A stretch of 64,000 bases of DNA from Sacculina carcini (Eukaryota; Arthropoda; Thecostraca; Sacculinidae): assembly GCA_916048095.2 (NCBI GenBank), contig OU696582.1:720001-784000 (forward strand). Reading direction: 5' to 3'. Every line of letters begins with the position of its first letter. Within the stretch, counting starts at the first letter, position 1. Position numbers and translations under genes: made by a program. This document shows, piece by piece, positions 53,444 through 63,798 of this stretch. The notes beneath the pieces are model-generated. The model searched no databases. It was not told where the DNA came from and was given only the letters and a program-made list of their open reading frames with translations.

Positions 53444-54213
53444 TTTCCTGTTTGATAAAGGAGTAATTGAATGCAACTCCTCTCCGACTCAATGACCGAC
53501 AACAGCAAATATCACGTATTCAAGCCTGTAGCAAAAATATATTATTGTTACAAGACCGTACAAATACAGATACACACTCTTTGAAAGTTTAACAATAGCG
53601 TAATATTCTGACGCCAAAAGTTTAGATGGTACAGGTGGCGTTTGCATTTGTTCCGCTGTGTGTCCCTCTACAGCAGCGACTCACGGTAACGAGCCCATAG
53701 GACACGAGAGCTTAGTGCCTTAGCCACTGAACTACTCAGGAGCTAAGTATATTATTCTGCTGGATGTTACACGACAGTAAACTTGGGAAAACATTTGACT
53801 TTTCTGTTGAACCAATAGAAACTGCTTGACTGAATTTTAACACATGGGAGGACCATATGCAGTTATATAACAGTATAATAGACCTAATCCAAATATTCGT
53901 CCAACCACTATATCGAGCAATTGACACATGTTGTTGTTGTTGTTGTTGTTGTTATTGGTTACTGCATATAGCACAGGTTAGGCTCAGATGCAGGGATCAC
54001 ACAATGCAACTCTTTTGTTACACAAGCATCATAGATGCATGCTACTCGTGTTGCCTTAACCTAAAGCTATAAAAATAACTCAAGTTAGAGGGAATGTCTA
54101 GAGCAGTAATACGATTACCCTTATGTGTACAGATAATAGATATTAGTTGAATTGAAGATATAATTGAATTGAGTTCATAGTGAGCAATAATAACAGATAC
54201 ATGACGCAACGGC
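53444..54213. other. Short intergenic region between FAAH-like gene and LINE
   Basis: Contains a (TTG)n run at 53932-53953 and a tRNA-like relic (next entry). No gene. Confidence 0.5.
53676..53746 (-). other. tRNA-like relic
   Basis: On the minus strand TAGTTCAGTGGCTAAGGCAC resembles an internal box A and GGGCTCGTTACC a poor box B. The arms do not close into a convincing cloverleaf. It could be a tRNA pseudogene or the head of another SINE family. Confidence 0.3.
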
Positions 54214-54365
54214 GTTTTTTTTTTGTTGTTTTTGTTTTTTTTTTTGTTTTTTTTTTGTGTGATTTTTTTTTTTCAATCAAGAAAGAAGCATAGGAAAATA
54301 AATCAGAGAAAGTGATATATTACTTATTGTAGACAATTTGCAGTGATGACAATTTTCTGAAGTAA

Positions 54366-57300
54366 TCATATTTGATTTGTGAGTCCTGTGTCTGTCAAGA
54401 ACTTCAAGGTGTGAGGAACATATCTAGGGTTGTACAGAAGTAGATCCAGAGACATGGATGTATTTTGCGGAAAGCTGTGTAATAGGAGGTGACGTTGAGT
54501 TCTGTATTTGGGACAGTGGAGCAGAACGTGTTGTATGTCGAGCGTGGTGCTGCATATGGTGCATAGTGCAGGAGGATTGTTTCGAAAGATGTGGCTGTGT
54601 GTGAGAAGAGTGTGTCCGATGCGGAGTCTGGTGAGGGCTGTGTGTAGTCGGCGGTGACACGGAGGATCTTTGTGGCCGCGTGTGATGTAATACCTAGACT
54701 GATGAGAGAAAGGTGCTGATGGATACGGCATGGTATCAAGACAGTAGGAGGAGACGCGGTGAGAAAGAGAATTCATGAGATCGGATGGGGATAGAGGAGG
54801 ATAGGTGATGTGTGTGTGTTGTAAAGCCTGTTTGGCAACGGAGTCGGCCAGGTCGTTGCCAGTGATACCGGAGTGACTGGGGACCCATAGGAAGGAGATG
54901 TCAAATTGGGATACCAAATCAGTGTAAAGAGTAGCCGATTTAATTGATAGAGCGTTGTGAGGATCTATAAGAGATTTAATTGCTGTTTGCGAGTCAGAGA
55001 CAATGATTGAACGGTTGAATTTTTCAGTTTGGACAATTTCGAGGGCCTGATATATGGCAAACTGTTCAGCAGTGAAAATAGTAGTGTGGTCTGGTAGACG
55101 GTGAGAAATTTCGATGGAACGGCAAGGTACAACTGCAGCACAGGCCGACAGGTTGGACTGCACCGAGCCGTCGGTGAATATGAACGTACAATCAGAATGA
55201 GATGATTTGAATTCATAGTAATTTTGCAGAATTTCGGTTGGAATTGCAGATTGTGTGTTGTGAATAAGGTAATGCATACGAGGTGGAGTGTAATTGAGCG
55301 GTAAATTTGGATGTAAAACAAGTGAATTCGGGTAGAAATTTAGAAGCTTGCATGCGGTTCTGTAGGCCAGTCCTAAGCTGAACCCACATAACCGGTTAAC
55401 AAGAGCCGGCCGAAAGTTGTCGAAATTTTGGAGACTGAGAAGAATGTGAGAACATGGATGGTCAGGATCTGCCAGAATTTTCAAACAATATTTGATAATT
55501 TGTTGTAATCTGCGAGAATGAAGAGAAGTGACACCGAGCTCCACGTGTAGTTTTTGTATAGGGGAGGAACGTAGAGCGCCAGTCGCCAGACGAAGACAGG
55601 AATTTTGTAAAACATCTAGATTGACTAATGTTGAATTAGGAGAGAAAATAAAGACGCTGGAACAGTACTCTAATATTGGGCGGATTAATGTATAATATAG
55701 TTTGATGAGAATTTTGTGATTTGTGCCATAAACTGGATGTGATAGACATTTGAGAATGCTGATGCGCTGTAAGACCCGGGATTTTATATGCTGGATATGG
55801 GATCGAAAAGAGAGTTGTGGATCAAGGATAATCCCCAAGAATTTGGTGTATTTTTGGAATTTAATGGGGTGGCAAGACAGAGTCAGTGAATTTTGAAGGT
55901 TTGGTTGTGTAGAACAATTTTTCCGAAAGAGAGTGGCTGTTGTTTTCCCAGGTGAAATGAGGAGACCGAAACGGGAGCAATTTTGTGACACAGAGTTTAT
56001 GGCCAGCTGAAGTACACTTATCATGGAGGATATGTGCACTCCAGTAGTCCACAGCACTATGTCATCAGCGTATGTGCAGAATTTTACGCCAGAGGGAAGA
56101 TTCCTAGTGACCTGATCTATAACTATGTTGAAAATGGTTGGTGAGAGGACTCCTCCCTGGACGACTCCGTTTTCTTGTGAGAATGTGTCAGATAGTTGTG
56201 TGGTGCGTACCTGGAAAGTTCTATTGGAGAGATACCCTTTTATGAAGTTCAGCAAGTGTCCCCGTAGTCCATGTGATTTTAATAGGTGTATAGTAGCAGT
56301 TTTGGAGACTTTATCAAAAGCAGAAGACAGGTCTAAGAATACGGCCAGAGTGGAAAGTTTGTTTTGGAAGCCGATGCGAATGTGTGATGTTAGAAGATTG
56401 ACATTGTCGGAAGTGGAGCGATTTTTGGTGAAGGCAGTCTGTTCAGGAGAAATGAGATTTGTGATAGAAGCGAAATGATTGAGGCGAGGAAGGACAAGTC
56501 TTTCGAATAATTTCGAGAAACAAGAAGTGAGTTGGATAGGACGGTAAGATGACAGGTCTGATTTAGACTTTCCTGGTTTGAGTATGGGTATAATTATGGA
56601 GTGCTGCCATGATGGGGGGTAGAAGTCATTGATCCAAAGTTGATTAAAACACGACAGCAGGATAATTTTGTTTGATGAGTTCAAATTTTTGAAGAAGGCG
56701 TAATGAATGCCATCCGGCCCAGGTGATGTAGAGTGACATTGAGAGAGACCTTTAGATAGCTCTAGAATAGTAAAAGGAGTATTGTAGGATGATACGGTAA
56801 GAATAGAGGATCCGGTAGTAACAGAGGTGGTAGGTGATACAGTGGATGGAGGACTTGAGGTGGATGAACTTTTTGAGACTTGCGAGTAGTGTGTAGCAAG
56901 TTGATGGAGTACTAGTGGCTGGTAAGTGATGAGTGTGTTACCTATGTATGTTACTGGAGGGGAGGTTGGTGGTCGGTGTATTTGGCGGAAAGAACGGACT
57001 ATGTGCCATAGTTTAGTAATGGGTGTTCTGTGTGTGAAAGAGTGAGTGAGGTGAGACCAGCTGTCACGTTTGGCAGCGCGGATCGTCTTGCGCGCCATTG
57101 CTTTGGCCCTCTTGTAGGTGTCAAGAGATGATGTGGTGCGGTGGGACCGGAAGAAACGCAGGGCTCTTTTGCGTTTCAGCACTGCATCTCTGCAGGCTTG
57201 GTTCCACCATGGACAACTACGTCGGGCTTTGTGATGGGTCTTAGAAGAAGGAATGGAATGTGTGGCAGCGTGAAGAAGAGAAGTTTCTATGTGAACGGCT

Positions 57301-58106
57301 ATTGTAGTGTAATCGGATTCAGTGTATTGTTGTGCGAATATACTGTTGAATAATGTCCAGTTGGCGTGTGCAAATTTCCACCTGATCTGCTGTGAAGGTA
57401 TGATTGAGCAAGATGATAGGAGAGAGGTAATAACAGGACAGTGATCACTAGAGAGAAATGAGTCGTGACACTGCCAGTGCAATAAAGGAGCTAGAATTGA
57501 GGAGCAAAGTGTAATATCGAGATGTGTGAGTGTGCCGTTGTATTCGTGTAGACGGGTTGGTGAGCCATCGTTGAGAATGTTGAGTGTGTGATTGGTGATG
57601 GAGGAGACCAGCTCGCGGCCTCGAACGTCTGAGACGGCCGAGCCCCAGAGCGGGTGTTTGGCATTAAAATCGCCGCAGAGGATAAAAGGATGCAGAAATT
57701 GTTGGATAAGAGAATCAAAGAAGAAAGAATCTACAATTTGTTGTGGTGGGATGTATAAACTGCATATAATGATTGTTTTGTTATTTATAGTTATTTGAAC
57801 GGCTACAGCCTGATATGGTCCGGAGAGTGTGATGCGATGATGTGGAAGAGAGGACTGAACGAAGACGCTGGCACCACCCTTACGCCTGACATTATCAGCA
57901 TAGAAGTGGTGTGCGTGGTAACAGTTGAGCATGAAGCGAAGGTTGTCAGTTGGGAGGAGATGTGTTTCTTGTAGACAAACGGTGTGTGGAAGAGTAGAAG
58001 ACAGAAGTTGTTGGAGCTCTGATCGTTTGTTGTCAAAGCCCCTACAGTTCCATTGAAAGATTAATGGATGCATGTGATGATGACGTTGTGTTAGGTGTGT
58101 ATACAT
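54366..58106 (-). CDS. LINE ORF2: endonuclease, reverse transcriptase, RNase H
   Basis: 1,246 aa. The N-terminal APE-type endonuclease has QWNCRGF (about 18), LQETHL (about 46), GDFNAKHPLWG (about 145) and the catalytic SSDHCP (about 223). Reverse transcriptase follows, with SYRPIQLTSCFSKLFERL, the polymerase box FCTYADDIVLW (about 679) and PGKT. RNase H has FTDGS (about 977), AEQFAIYQAL, SDSQTAIKSL and WVPSHSGITGNDLAD (about 1,072), so all four catalytic acids are present. A CX2C...HX4C knuckle (CTICSTTLDIQHVLLHC, about 1,179) lies near the C-terminus. It nicks target DNA and reverse-transcribes the element RNA in place. Confidence 0.96.
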   Translation of the reverse strand: MYTHLTQRHHHMHPLIFQWNCRGFDNKRSELQQLLSSTLPHTVCLQETHLLPTDNLRFMLNCYHAHHFYADNVRRKGGASVFVQSSLPHHRITLSGPYQAVAVQITINNKTIIICSLYIPPQQIVDSFFFDSLIQQFLHPFILCGDFNAKHPLWGSAVSDVRGRELVSSITNHTLNILNDGSPTRLHEYNGTLTHLDITLCSSILAPLLHWQCHDSFLSSDHCPVITSLLSSCSIIPSQQIRWKFAHANWTLFNSIFAQQYTESDYTTIAVHIETSLLHAATHSIPSSKTHHKARRSCPWWNQACRDAVLKRKRALRFFRSHRTTSSLDTYKRAKAMARKTIRAAKRDSWSHLTHSFTHRTPITKLWHIVRSFRQIHRPPTSPPVTYIGNTLITYQPLVLHQLATHYSQVSKSSSTSSPPSTVSPTTSVTTGSSILTVSSYNTPFTILELSKGLSQCHSTSPGPDGIHYAFFKNLNSSNKIILLSCFNQLWINDFYPPSWQHSIIIPILKPGKSKSDLSSYRPIQLTSCFSKLFERLVLPRLNHFASITNLISPEQTAFTKNRSTSDNVNLLTSHIRIGFQNKLSTLAVFLDLSSAFDKVSKTATIHLLKSHGLRGHLLNFIKGYLSNRTFQVRTTQLSDTFSQENGVVQGGVLSPTIFNIVIDQVTRNLPSGVKFCTYADDIVLWTTGVHISSMISVLQLAINSVSQNCSRFGLLISPGKTTATLFRKNCSTQPNLQNSLTLSCHPIKFQKYTKFLGIILDPQLSFRSHIQHIKSRVLQRISILKCLSHPVYGTNHKILIKLYYTLIRPILEYCSSVFIFSPNSTLVNLDVLQNSCLRLATGALRSSPIQKLHVELGVTSLHSRRLQQIIKYCLKILADPDHPCSHILLSLQNFDNFRPALVNRLCGFSLGLAYRTACKLLNFYPNSLVLHPNLPLNYTPPRMHYLIHNTQSAIPTEILQNYYEFKSSHSDCTFIFTDGSVQSNLSACAAVVPCRSIEISHRLPDHTTIFTAEQFAIYQALEIVQTEKFNRSIIVSDSQTAIKSLIDPHNALSIKSATLYTDLVSQFDISFLWVPSHSGITGNDLADSVAKQALQHTHITYPPLSPSDLMNSLSHRVSSYCLDTMPYPSAPFSHQSRYYITRGHKDPPCHRRLHTALTRLRIGHTLLTHSHIFRNNPPALCTICSTTLDIQHVLLHCPKYRTQRHLLLHSFPQNTSMSLDLLLYNPRYVPHTLKFLTDTGLTNQI

Positions 58107-58162
58107 TTATTTGTGTGATGATAGAGGTGATTGAGTATTGGATGGTTTTTTTTTTCCCTTGT

Positions 58163-59398
58163 TTATCTATTTTTCTTGCGCGTGTATGCTACCCTGGGTG
58201 TCTTGGTAGTTTTCGTGTAGATGGTTGATGTGGGTTCGGGAGTGGAATAGGAGTGATCAGAGGGACCTGACTCATTTCTTTGAGCCGGTGTGTTCACTTT
58301 GTTGGCGTTTTCATCGGCAGAGCCGGTAGTGGTATCTTCAGCGGTGTCCTTGCTGGTGTTGTCCTGAGATGAGGTTTCGATGGCACGCGGCGACTCCGTC
58401 TGATATTCAGTGGTGACGGCGGTTGGTGTGGCACAAGGTGATGGCGCTTGGAAGTTTTTCACCAATGTCGCTACAACAGTAGTGAGTTGCGTCACTGATT
58501 CCGAAAGGGCTGCCAATTGCTGTTGCATTTTGATTAGCTCTGGTGATGGTGAGCTTTCAACTGGTTGATGTTGTTGTTGCTGTTCGTGTTGTTGGTGTTG
58601 TTGTCTAGCCACGGCGGCGGTCGATGTTGTGTTGACCTTCTCGACTGCGGATTTGGCGTCATGGTATGAGGATTTTGTCCTGTATTGGTATTCGAGGATC
58701 GATTTTTCCTGTATATATCTTGTACATGTCACTGAGGTGGCTTGATGTTCGCCACCGCAGTTCACACAGTGAAAGGAGCACTCACCTTGATGAGATTTCT
58801 CCCCACATTTCAAGCACGCTGATGGTTTTGTGCACTTGTCCTTTTTGTGGCCGATGTGGCCACAGTTGTCGCAGATTGTCGGTTTCGGATACCACGGCCG
58901 CACATCGTACTTGATGTAGTCGAACTTCAGTTCGGTCGGGCACGAGAGACGGGAGAATGTCAGCATCAGCACGGGCGATGGTCTTTCCCCGGCTGGACGA
59001 TGGGGACGGCGGACCTCGGTGACTCCGAGATCCTTCATCCATTCGTTCAGTTCGTTGATCGGAATGTCAATGAGGCCTGGTGCGTACACTGAGCCCTTAG
59101 TGTAGTTCAGTGTTTTGTGAAGGCTGATGTTCGCCTCTAGTCCTCCGAAAGTCGTCTGAGAGAGAAATAATTCGGTTTGTTTCTCGCATGTAGTTTTGAC
59201 CAGAAGTTGACCGCCTTTGATGATCTTCACGCTTTCGGCCTTGGTCGGTGTGATGTTACGAATAGCCCGCTCAATTTTTGGCCATCCTAGGCTGTTGATA
59301 GTGTCGGTATTTGTTTTGATGAGGACAAACGCGCCCTCATCGGGTACGCCATCAGAGAAAAATTTTGGGTCTACCAGACCCCTGTTTTTACCCACCAT
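58163..59398 (-). CDS. LINE ORF1: RNA-binding gag-like protein
   Basis: 411 aa starting at ATG 59398. A globular N-terminal region (20-165) precedes three zinc knuckles: CDNCGHIGHKKDKC (176-189), CLKCGEKSHQGEC (195-207) and CVNCGGEHQATSVTC (211-225). A Gln/His-rich (about 270-285) and Ser/Thr-rich C-terminal tail ends in a basic stretch. By analogy with the I factor, the protein packages element RNA. It ends 57 bp before the ORF2 ATG, so ORF2 is probably translated by re-initiation. Confidence 0.93.
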   Translation of the reverse strand: MVGKNRGLVDPKFFSDGVPDEGAFVLIKTNTDTINSLGWPKIERAIRNITPTKAESVKIIKGGQLLVKTTCEKQTELFLSQTTFGGLEANISLHKTLNYTKGSVYAPGLIDIPINELNEWMKDLGVTEVRRPHRPAGERPSPVLMLTFSRLSCPTELKFDYIKYDVRPWYPKPTICDNCGHIGHKKDKCTKPSACLKCGEKSHQGECSFHCVNCGGEHQATSVTCTRYIQEKSILEYQYRTKSSYHDAKSAVEKVNTTSTAAVARQQHQQHEQQQQHQPVESSPSPELIKMQQQLAALSESVTQLTTVVATLVKNFQAPSPCATPTAVTTEYQTESPRAIETSSQDNTSKDTAEDTTTGSADENANKVNTPAQRNESGPSDHSYSTPEPTSTIYTKTTKTPRVAYTRKKNR

Positions 59399-59400
59399 TG

Positions 59401-60419
59401 GGTGGGGAGACCTTGAGTTCTGTCAGAGAAACTTTGTATATGATGCAAAAAAAAAGAGTAGTGGGAAGAGCCGAGATAGCTAGACTTATTTGGCCTAAAG
59501 TACGTGGTACGCGGCTATTTTATAAAACAGCCATGAAATCTACATAGTAGAGACAGACCAGGAAGGAATACACCATATAATACAATATAGAATTTGGACG
59601 AAAACAAAACTAAAATTTTGGAATATGTACACCTGTTTATCCTAACACGGCAAAAATTAACCACAAAAACACCCGAGAAACTCCACAAAAGCAGATTTGA
59701 GCACAGCCCTCAACCCCCTTTCGCGCCAAAAAAAAAAAAAAAAAAAAAATTGACACATCCAAAACCCTGTGCCGAAAATGAAGCAAACACCCCGCAATTG
59801 TCAGTGCAGTATTTTGCTTGTTTGTGCGGATTGTATTGTTTACAACAGCAATAACATCAACGGATTGTGGTGGTTCACTCCTTAGTGTTTAATAATGATT
59901 GATAATGATTGGATTGAAGTATTTAATTTTTCCGAATCAAGTTTGACACCAAACAGCCCTGGGTCGCTGCGTTTCTTAGCTCATCAATAAGTAGTCTACG
60001 ACGCCGGAGAAATATACAGACTAGACAAATAATAGGTGAATTGAGGAATAGGAGGTTTTATTATATAGACAACTCATTGCCCAATTCCTGACGGTTTTGA
60101 CTTGTCGCATGACAACGTTTCCGTGATAACGTTTCTGGCGCGAAATGATCGATTTCGGCTGAAGCGCTTTTCCAACAACAACAACAACAAATTGAGGAAC
60201 TGTGCATGTCAGAGACGTAAAATGTTTGGAAATCATTGCAGTAGAGCACAATTCTGAGTAGCTAAGAACACAATTCAGAAACATGTATTCATTCATTTTG
60301 AAATCAAATCACATGTGTTTAATATTCCCTGATATTTTGTGCATACGTACGTGGATTTTCTTCAATTCTGTGTACGATTGATTGCAGGTTCATTGTGACA
60401 TTGGCGCACAGTCACAGTC
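59401..60419. other. Region between the LINE and MCRS1
   Basis: Includes any LINE 5' UTR, an A run at 59729-59749 and a (CAA)n at 60176-60190. Immediately before the MCRS1 ATG, GATTGCAG (60380-60387) could be a splice acceptor for a 5' UTR intron. Confidence 0.45.
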
Positions 60420-61475
60420 ATGTCGACCAGTGACTGCGGTGCTCGGCAGTTTCATTCATCCCCGGCTTCCGCCACTAATCCCCCTGCCTCCGCTAGTGTG
60501 TGTGCGAATCTGCGGGCTCCTGGTGGCAAGCCGAGCGGTGTGTCCGCTGCGGAGTTTCATGCTGGCGATGGCTGCTACGGCAAATCTGTGAGCGCTGCCC
60601 GTCGCAGCTCCACGCGCTCCATTAAACGCAAAAAGTTCGACGACGAAATTGTTGAAAGCGGCAGCAGTTTTGGACCGGCTGCGCGAATCGGCAGTGTCAA
60701 TGTAGATCAAATTCCAATAGCTGCCTCTTTAAGCGGTGTCAACGAGCCGCTGAAACGTCGAGGAAAAGTGGCGTGCCGTAACAAACGGTGCACAAACCCT
60801 GCTTTTTCTGCTTATACCGGAGGCGGCGGTAGTGCAGACATGGCGAGCACGCGAGACATCGGCCGCTGGAAACCGACCGACGATCTGGCTCTCATTCTGT
60901 CCACGCACCAAACGTGTGATCTGGTGCATGTACATCTGGGAGTGAAGTTCAGTTGTATGTTCACCCTGAGAGAGATACGGGAGCGATGGCACGCACTTCT
61001 ATTTGATGCCAGTGTGTCTCACACGGCTGTCGAAGCGATGCGCACACTCACCGCCGAACAGGTGGATGAAGTGGAGCGACGCACGTTGTACAGCGCCGCC
61101 GAGGAGCGCCTGTTGAAGGACATTGGCGGCGATGATCCACCGTCCATCGAACGACTGCAGACTCTAATCGACGACAATCTGGACGTGTTTCACTCGAGTC
61201 GCACTGCACAGCGATTGAGAAAATACTGGCTGCAGTTGCATCAATACCAGCTCCTCAATGACCAGACTCCAACAATACCACACATCGACCCCTCCGCAGG
61301 CGCTTTGTCCGATGACAATCCTGCCGCCTTCTCCGACATCGAGGAAAGTATTGATGACGCTTCATTGTTGGCCGCCCCTCCCGAATCCGACCTGGTGGAG
61401 AGGGAGCACCGTGCCAATCACCTCCTTGGCTGGCATCAAATAAACTCGTGCGAGTCTCAAGCTCGTGGCTGGCAG
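60420..61475 (+). CDS. MCRS1: Microspherule protein 1 (MCRS1), coding exon 1
   Basis: Codons 1-352 of a 513-aa protein. After a Ser/Ala-rich N-terminus comes RRSSTRSIKRKKFDDE (61-76), the basic nuclear-targeting motif seen almost unchanged in vertebrate MCRS1. The MCRS_N domain follows from GRWKPTDDL (148) through VHLGVKFSC (171), FTLREIRERWHALL (181) and LRKYWLQLHQY. MCRS1 is a nuclear/nucleolar scaffold in INO80 and NSL complexes, and a spindle-pole factor in vertebrates. The exon ends ...ARGWQ at CAG|GTGAGA (61475), a good donor, in phase 0. The ATG at 60420 is the first in frame. Human MCRS1 has 462 aa, so this one has a longer N-terminal part. Confidence 0.94.
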
Positions 61476-61761
61476 GTGAGACAGGTGTACACTCGCCGCT
61501 CAACCATGATATTCAGCCCGTCATTGTTCTAATGTGGCAGTTCTATCGTAAAATAAATAAAATAAATAAATACATACTGTTTCAAAAACACACTGACAGT
61601 ATGTCCGATACTGTACTCTGTACAATTGTACTCTGGTTTTACTGCCACTGACTCAATCATCTCTGATAATCTAGTGCCTTCCCTATGTCATTTTAATTTC
61701 AATACCCGTCAAAGAATCTTGTTGTGCCGTTATGGATATTGATAATTAGAACCGAACTTTG

Positions 61762-62090
61762 TTGGACTCCGTGGTGTAGTGGTTAGCACACACGCCTCAC
61801 AAGTGGGAGATCCGTGGTTCAAAACCCGGCGGAGGAGAATTCAATTGGGCGAATTCTATAATCAAACAGTCCCTGTCCACCCAGCAGTAAATGATGGTAC
61901 CAGATATCAGTCATGTGTTGTGTCGTGCATTCTGGGGAGGTGGCCCTCTCTAATACGTCTTCCGTCCTTGTGGCGTCATAGCGTGGAGAAGGTCGGTTCT
62001 GCGGTGGCAGCGAGCTGCACGGGACACACCTGTGTGTGTTCATAAGCTTCGGCTTCTTCCCGTGTAGCAGCTGTTACTTGAGGCATTCAA
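61762..62090 (+). repeat. tRNA-derived SINE, copy 6, in the MCRS1 intron
   Basis: Full-length plus-strand copy: TTGGACTCCGTGGTGTAGTG head, GGTTCAAAACCC B-box region, GGTACCAGATATCAGTCATG body, CAGCTGTTACTTGAGGC end. It occupies nearly half of the 740-bp intron, in sense orientation, 125 bp from the acceptor. Confidence 0.9.
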
Positions 62091-62215
62091 CTTGCTCTTG
62101 CTAACTTGGCAATATTTCGCTGGTGAATGCTCGTTAAAGACTCCATCAACGTTCAATTGTTACCAGCCGACTTATTGCCAATTGAGTTGCTGATCCTTGC
62201 TGGTATGTGAAACAG

Positions 62216-62701
62216 GTGCTGGTGGACCACGTGACAGGGGTTTCTCCGCCAGCATTTGACAAGGAAACACTGGCGATCCTGCGAGGTCGTACTGTGCGCT
62301 ATCTGATGCGCTCTGCAGAGGTCACCTTGGGCCGCTCGAGCTCATCTTCATCGTCTGACAACGCTTCTTGTGTCGACATTGACTTATCTCTGGAGGGACC
62401 TGCGGCGAAAGTGTCTCGTCGACAAGCTGTTATAAGATTGGTGCCAGGCGGGCAGTTCGCCTTGGTCAACGTCGGGCGGCGCGTGGTCTACGTGGACGGC
62501 AAACCGGTGCTGCCTTGTACCAAGTGTCACTTGTACGATGAAACTGTACTGCAGGTGGCCACACTGAGCTTCGTTTTCCTCGTCAATCATGAACTGGTCG
62601 ACCCGGCGAAACACAGTGGCGTCGTGTGGCAAGAAGATTCAGCCGGCAATTCATCCCGTCTTTCGCTCGGTCCCAGTGTCAGCAGCAACAACAATGTGTG
62701 A
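62216..62701 (+). CDS. MCRS1: MCRS1, coding exon 2 (FHA domain)
   Basis: Begins after GAAACAG (acceptor 62214-62215) with VLVDHVTGVSPP, continuing WQ of exon 1 exactly as in the vertebrate protein (KWQVLVDSITG). Encodes codons 353-513 with the FHA phospho-Thr-binding domain: RGRTVRYLMRSAEVTLGR, VDIDLSLEGPAAKVSRRQ (core Ser-Arg), GRRVVYVDGKPVL and SFVFLVNHELV. A seven-Ser insertion interrupts the first FHA loop. A Ser/Asn-rich tail ends NNNV. Stop TGA at 62699-62701. Confidence 0.94.
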   Translation: MLVDHVTGVSPPAFDKETLAILRGRTVRYLMRSAEVTLGRSSSSSSSDNASCVDIDLSLEGPAAKVSRRQAVIRLVPGGQFALVNVGRRVVYVDGKPVLPCTKCHLYDETVLQVATLSFVFLVNHELVDPAKHSGVVWQEDSAGNSSRLSLGPSVSSNNNV

Positions 62702-62929
62702 CTCTCACTTGCGGAACCTAACATGTCATATCTCGTACATATAGAGAGAGAGCTGTTTTCATGTACTCTGCCTCAGAATATATTCTCCACAAGTACTGCC
62801 TGTCTCACACTCCTCATATATTATATTAATATTTCACCAGAGTGCAGGTGAAAACTGCTTGACGGAAGGGTCATTATATTAGCACATTGGAAAACTATAA
62901 TCAAATCAAGTTCACATCCATCAATCGAC

Positions 62930-62935
62930 AATAAA
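62930..62935 (+). promoter_or_regulatory. Candidate poly(A) signal AATAAA for MCRS1
   Basis: First AATAAA after the MCRS1 stop, 229 nt downstream. It lies only 65 nt before the stop codon of the convergent RAF gene, so the two transcripts probably overlap or nearly meet. Confidence 0.5.
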
Positions 62936-62999
62936 CATAATTATATAAAAATATGCGACTAGAATATACACGGTCGTATGAAGTTTGCGCGGACTGGAA

Positions 63000-63092
63000 T
63001 TATGTGTAGAAAGCGGTGTGCAGACAAGATTCCGACTGAGACCGACTAATTCTCGGCATGTTCTGCAACAACTGACTTAATTGCAGTTCAAT
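63000..63092 (-). CDS. RAF-like: RAF-family kinase, last coding exon (C-terminal tail)
   Basis: Thirty codons plus stop after the acceptor TTATTCAG. The sequence IELQLSQLLQNMPRISRSQS aligns with the human B-Raf end (IELLARSLPKIHRSASEP). The RSxSxP 14-3-3 site at the RAF C-terminus appears here as RSQSES: the Ser is kept and the following Pro is replaced. The tail stops 9 residues later, shorter than vertebrate RAF. In RAF the phosphorylated site binds 14-3-3 and stabilises active dimers or the closed form. The exon is phase 0 and joins the exon at 63799. Confidence 0.85.
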   Translation of the reverse strand: MELQLSQLLQNMPRISRSQSESCLHTAFYT

Positions 63093-63137
63093 CTGAATAA
63101 AACACAAACACACATTCAATGCTGAAACAAGATGGCT

Positions 63138-63315
63138 CAAGTCCCTGCAAAATGTTTCCATCAACTCCTTCATAAGTAAGAGGTTCACCAAAAACGGTGG
63201 AGAAAAATATATCTTTCTAGAGAATTTGTTGATATAAGTATTATCGCAAAGACGTTGCATAATGATGTATGTACAAGACTGATTGCAACAAAAATTGCAA
63301 TCTCGACCGCTACTG
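63138..63315 (+). mobile_element. Family A hAT-like MITE in a RAF intron
   Basis: Interior ATGTTTCCATCAACTCCTTC and GAATTTGTTGATATAAGTAT match the 5254 copy. The right end TCTCGACCGCTACTG is recognisable, the left end eroded. It starts 46 bp from the last RAF exon. Confidence 0.7.
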
Positions 63316-63798
63316 GATATATAAACATCAATAATAACTACAATGTGAAAATGCTGCGAGAAAAAACGAAAAAAATCCAAGACATTAGTCTACAATAAAT
63401 AAGGTATTTTCAAACGAATTTTAGCGATTTTAATTTAAGGTAAGCATTTTTCACTTCAGATTATGTGTTATCTTAATGGTGACATTTTCGCCGCAGTGCG
63501 CAAACCTAGTCAAATCTCCTGACAATTTACGAATAATACGCATGTACCAACTTGCGAAATTTTGAAACTGAAAAGCGTTTAAAGATACTGAGATCGGCTA
63601 TTATTGCACAATTAATAGCATAGTTTTGGCCGGGTTGAAGGAATTGACATTCAGCCGAATGGACCGCTCTTTAATGCACCGAAATAATAATTTCTCCAGC
63701 TTTGACACAGCTCAATACGGGAGTCTTAACATATTTTAATCTCAATCTTAACATATTTTAATACGCTATCCCAACTAAATTATCAGCAATTAACTCAC

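Larger units (their letters stand above)
54214..59400 (-). mobile_element. Full-length I-clade-like LINE with two intact ORFs
   Basis: Minus-strand non-LTR retrotransposon: ORF1 (58163-59398), a ~56-bp gap, ORF2 (54366-58106), a ~90-bp 3' UTR and an A-rich tail (plus-strand T runs 54215-54278). APE endonuclease, reverse transcriptase and RNase H in one ORF2, with a three-knuckle ORF1, fits the I group (I/Nimb). The exact clade needs a tree. Both frames are open, so it is recent and potentially active. The 5' end and target duplication could not be fixed by eye. Confidence 0.93.
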
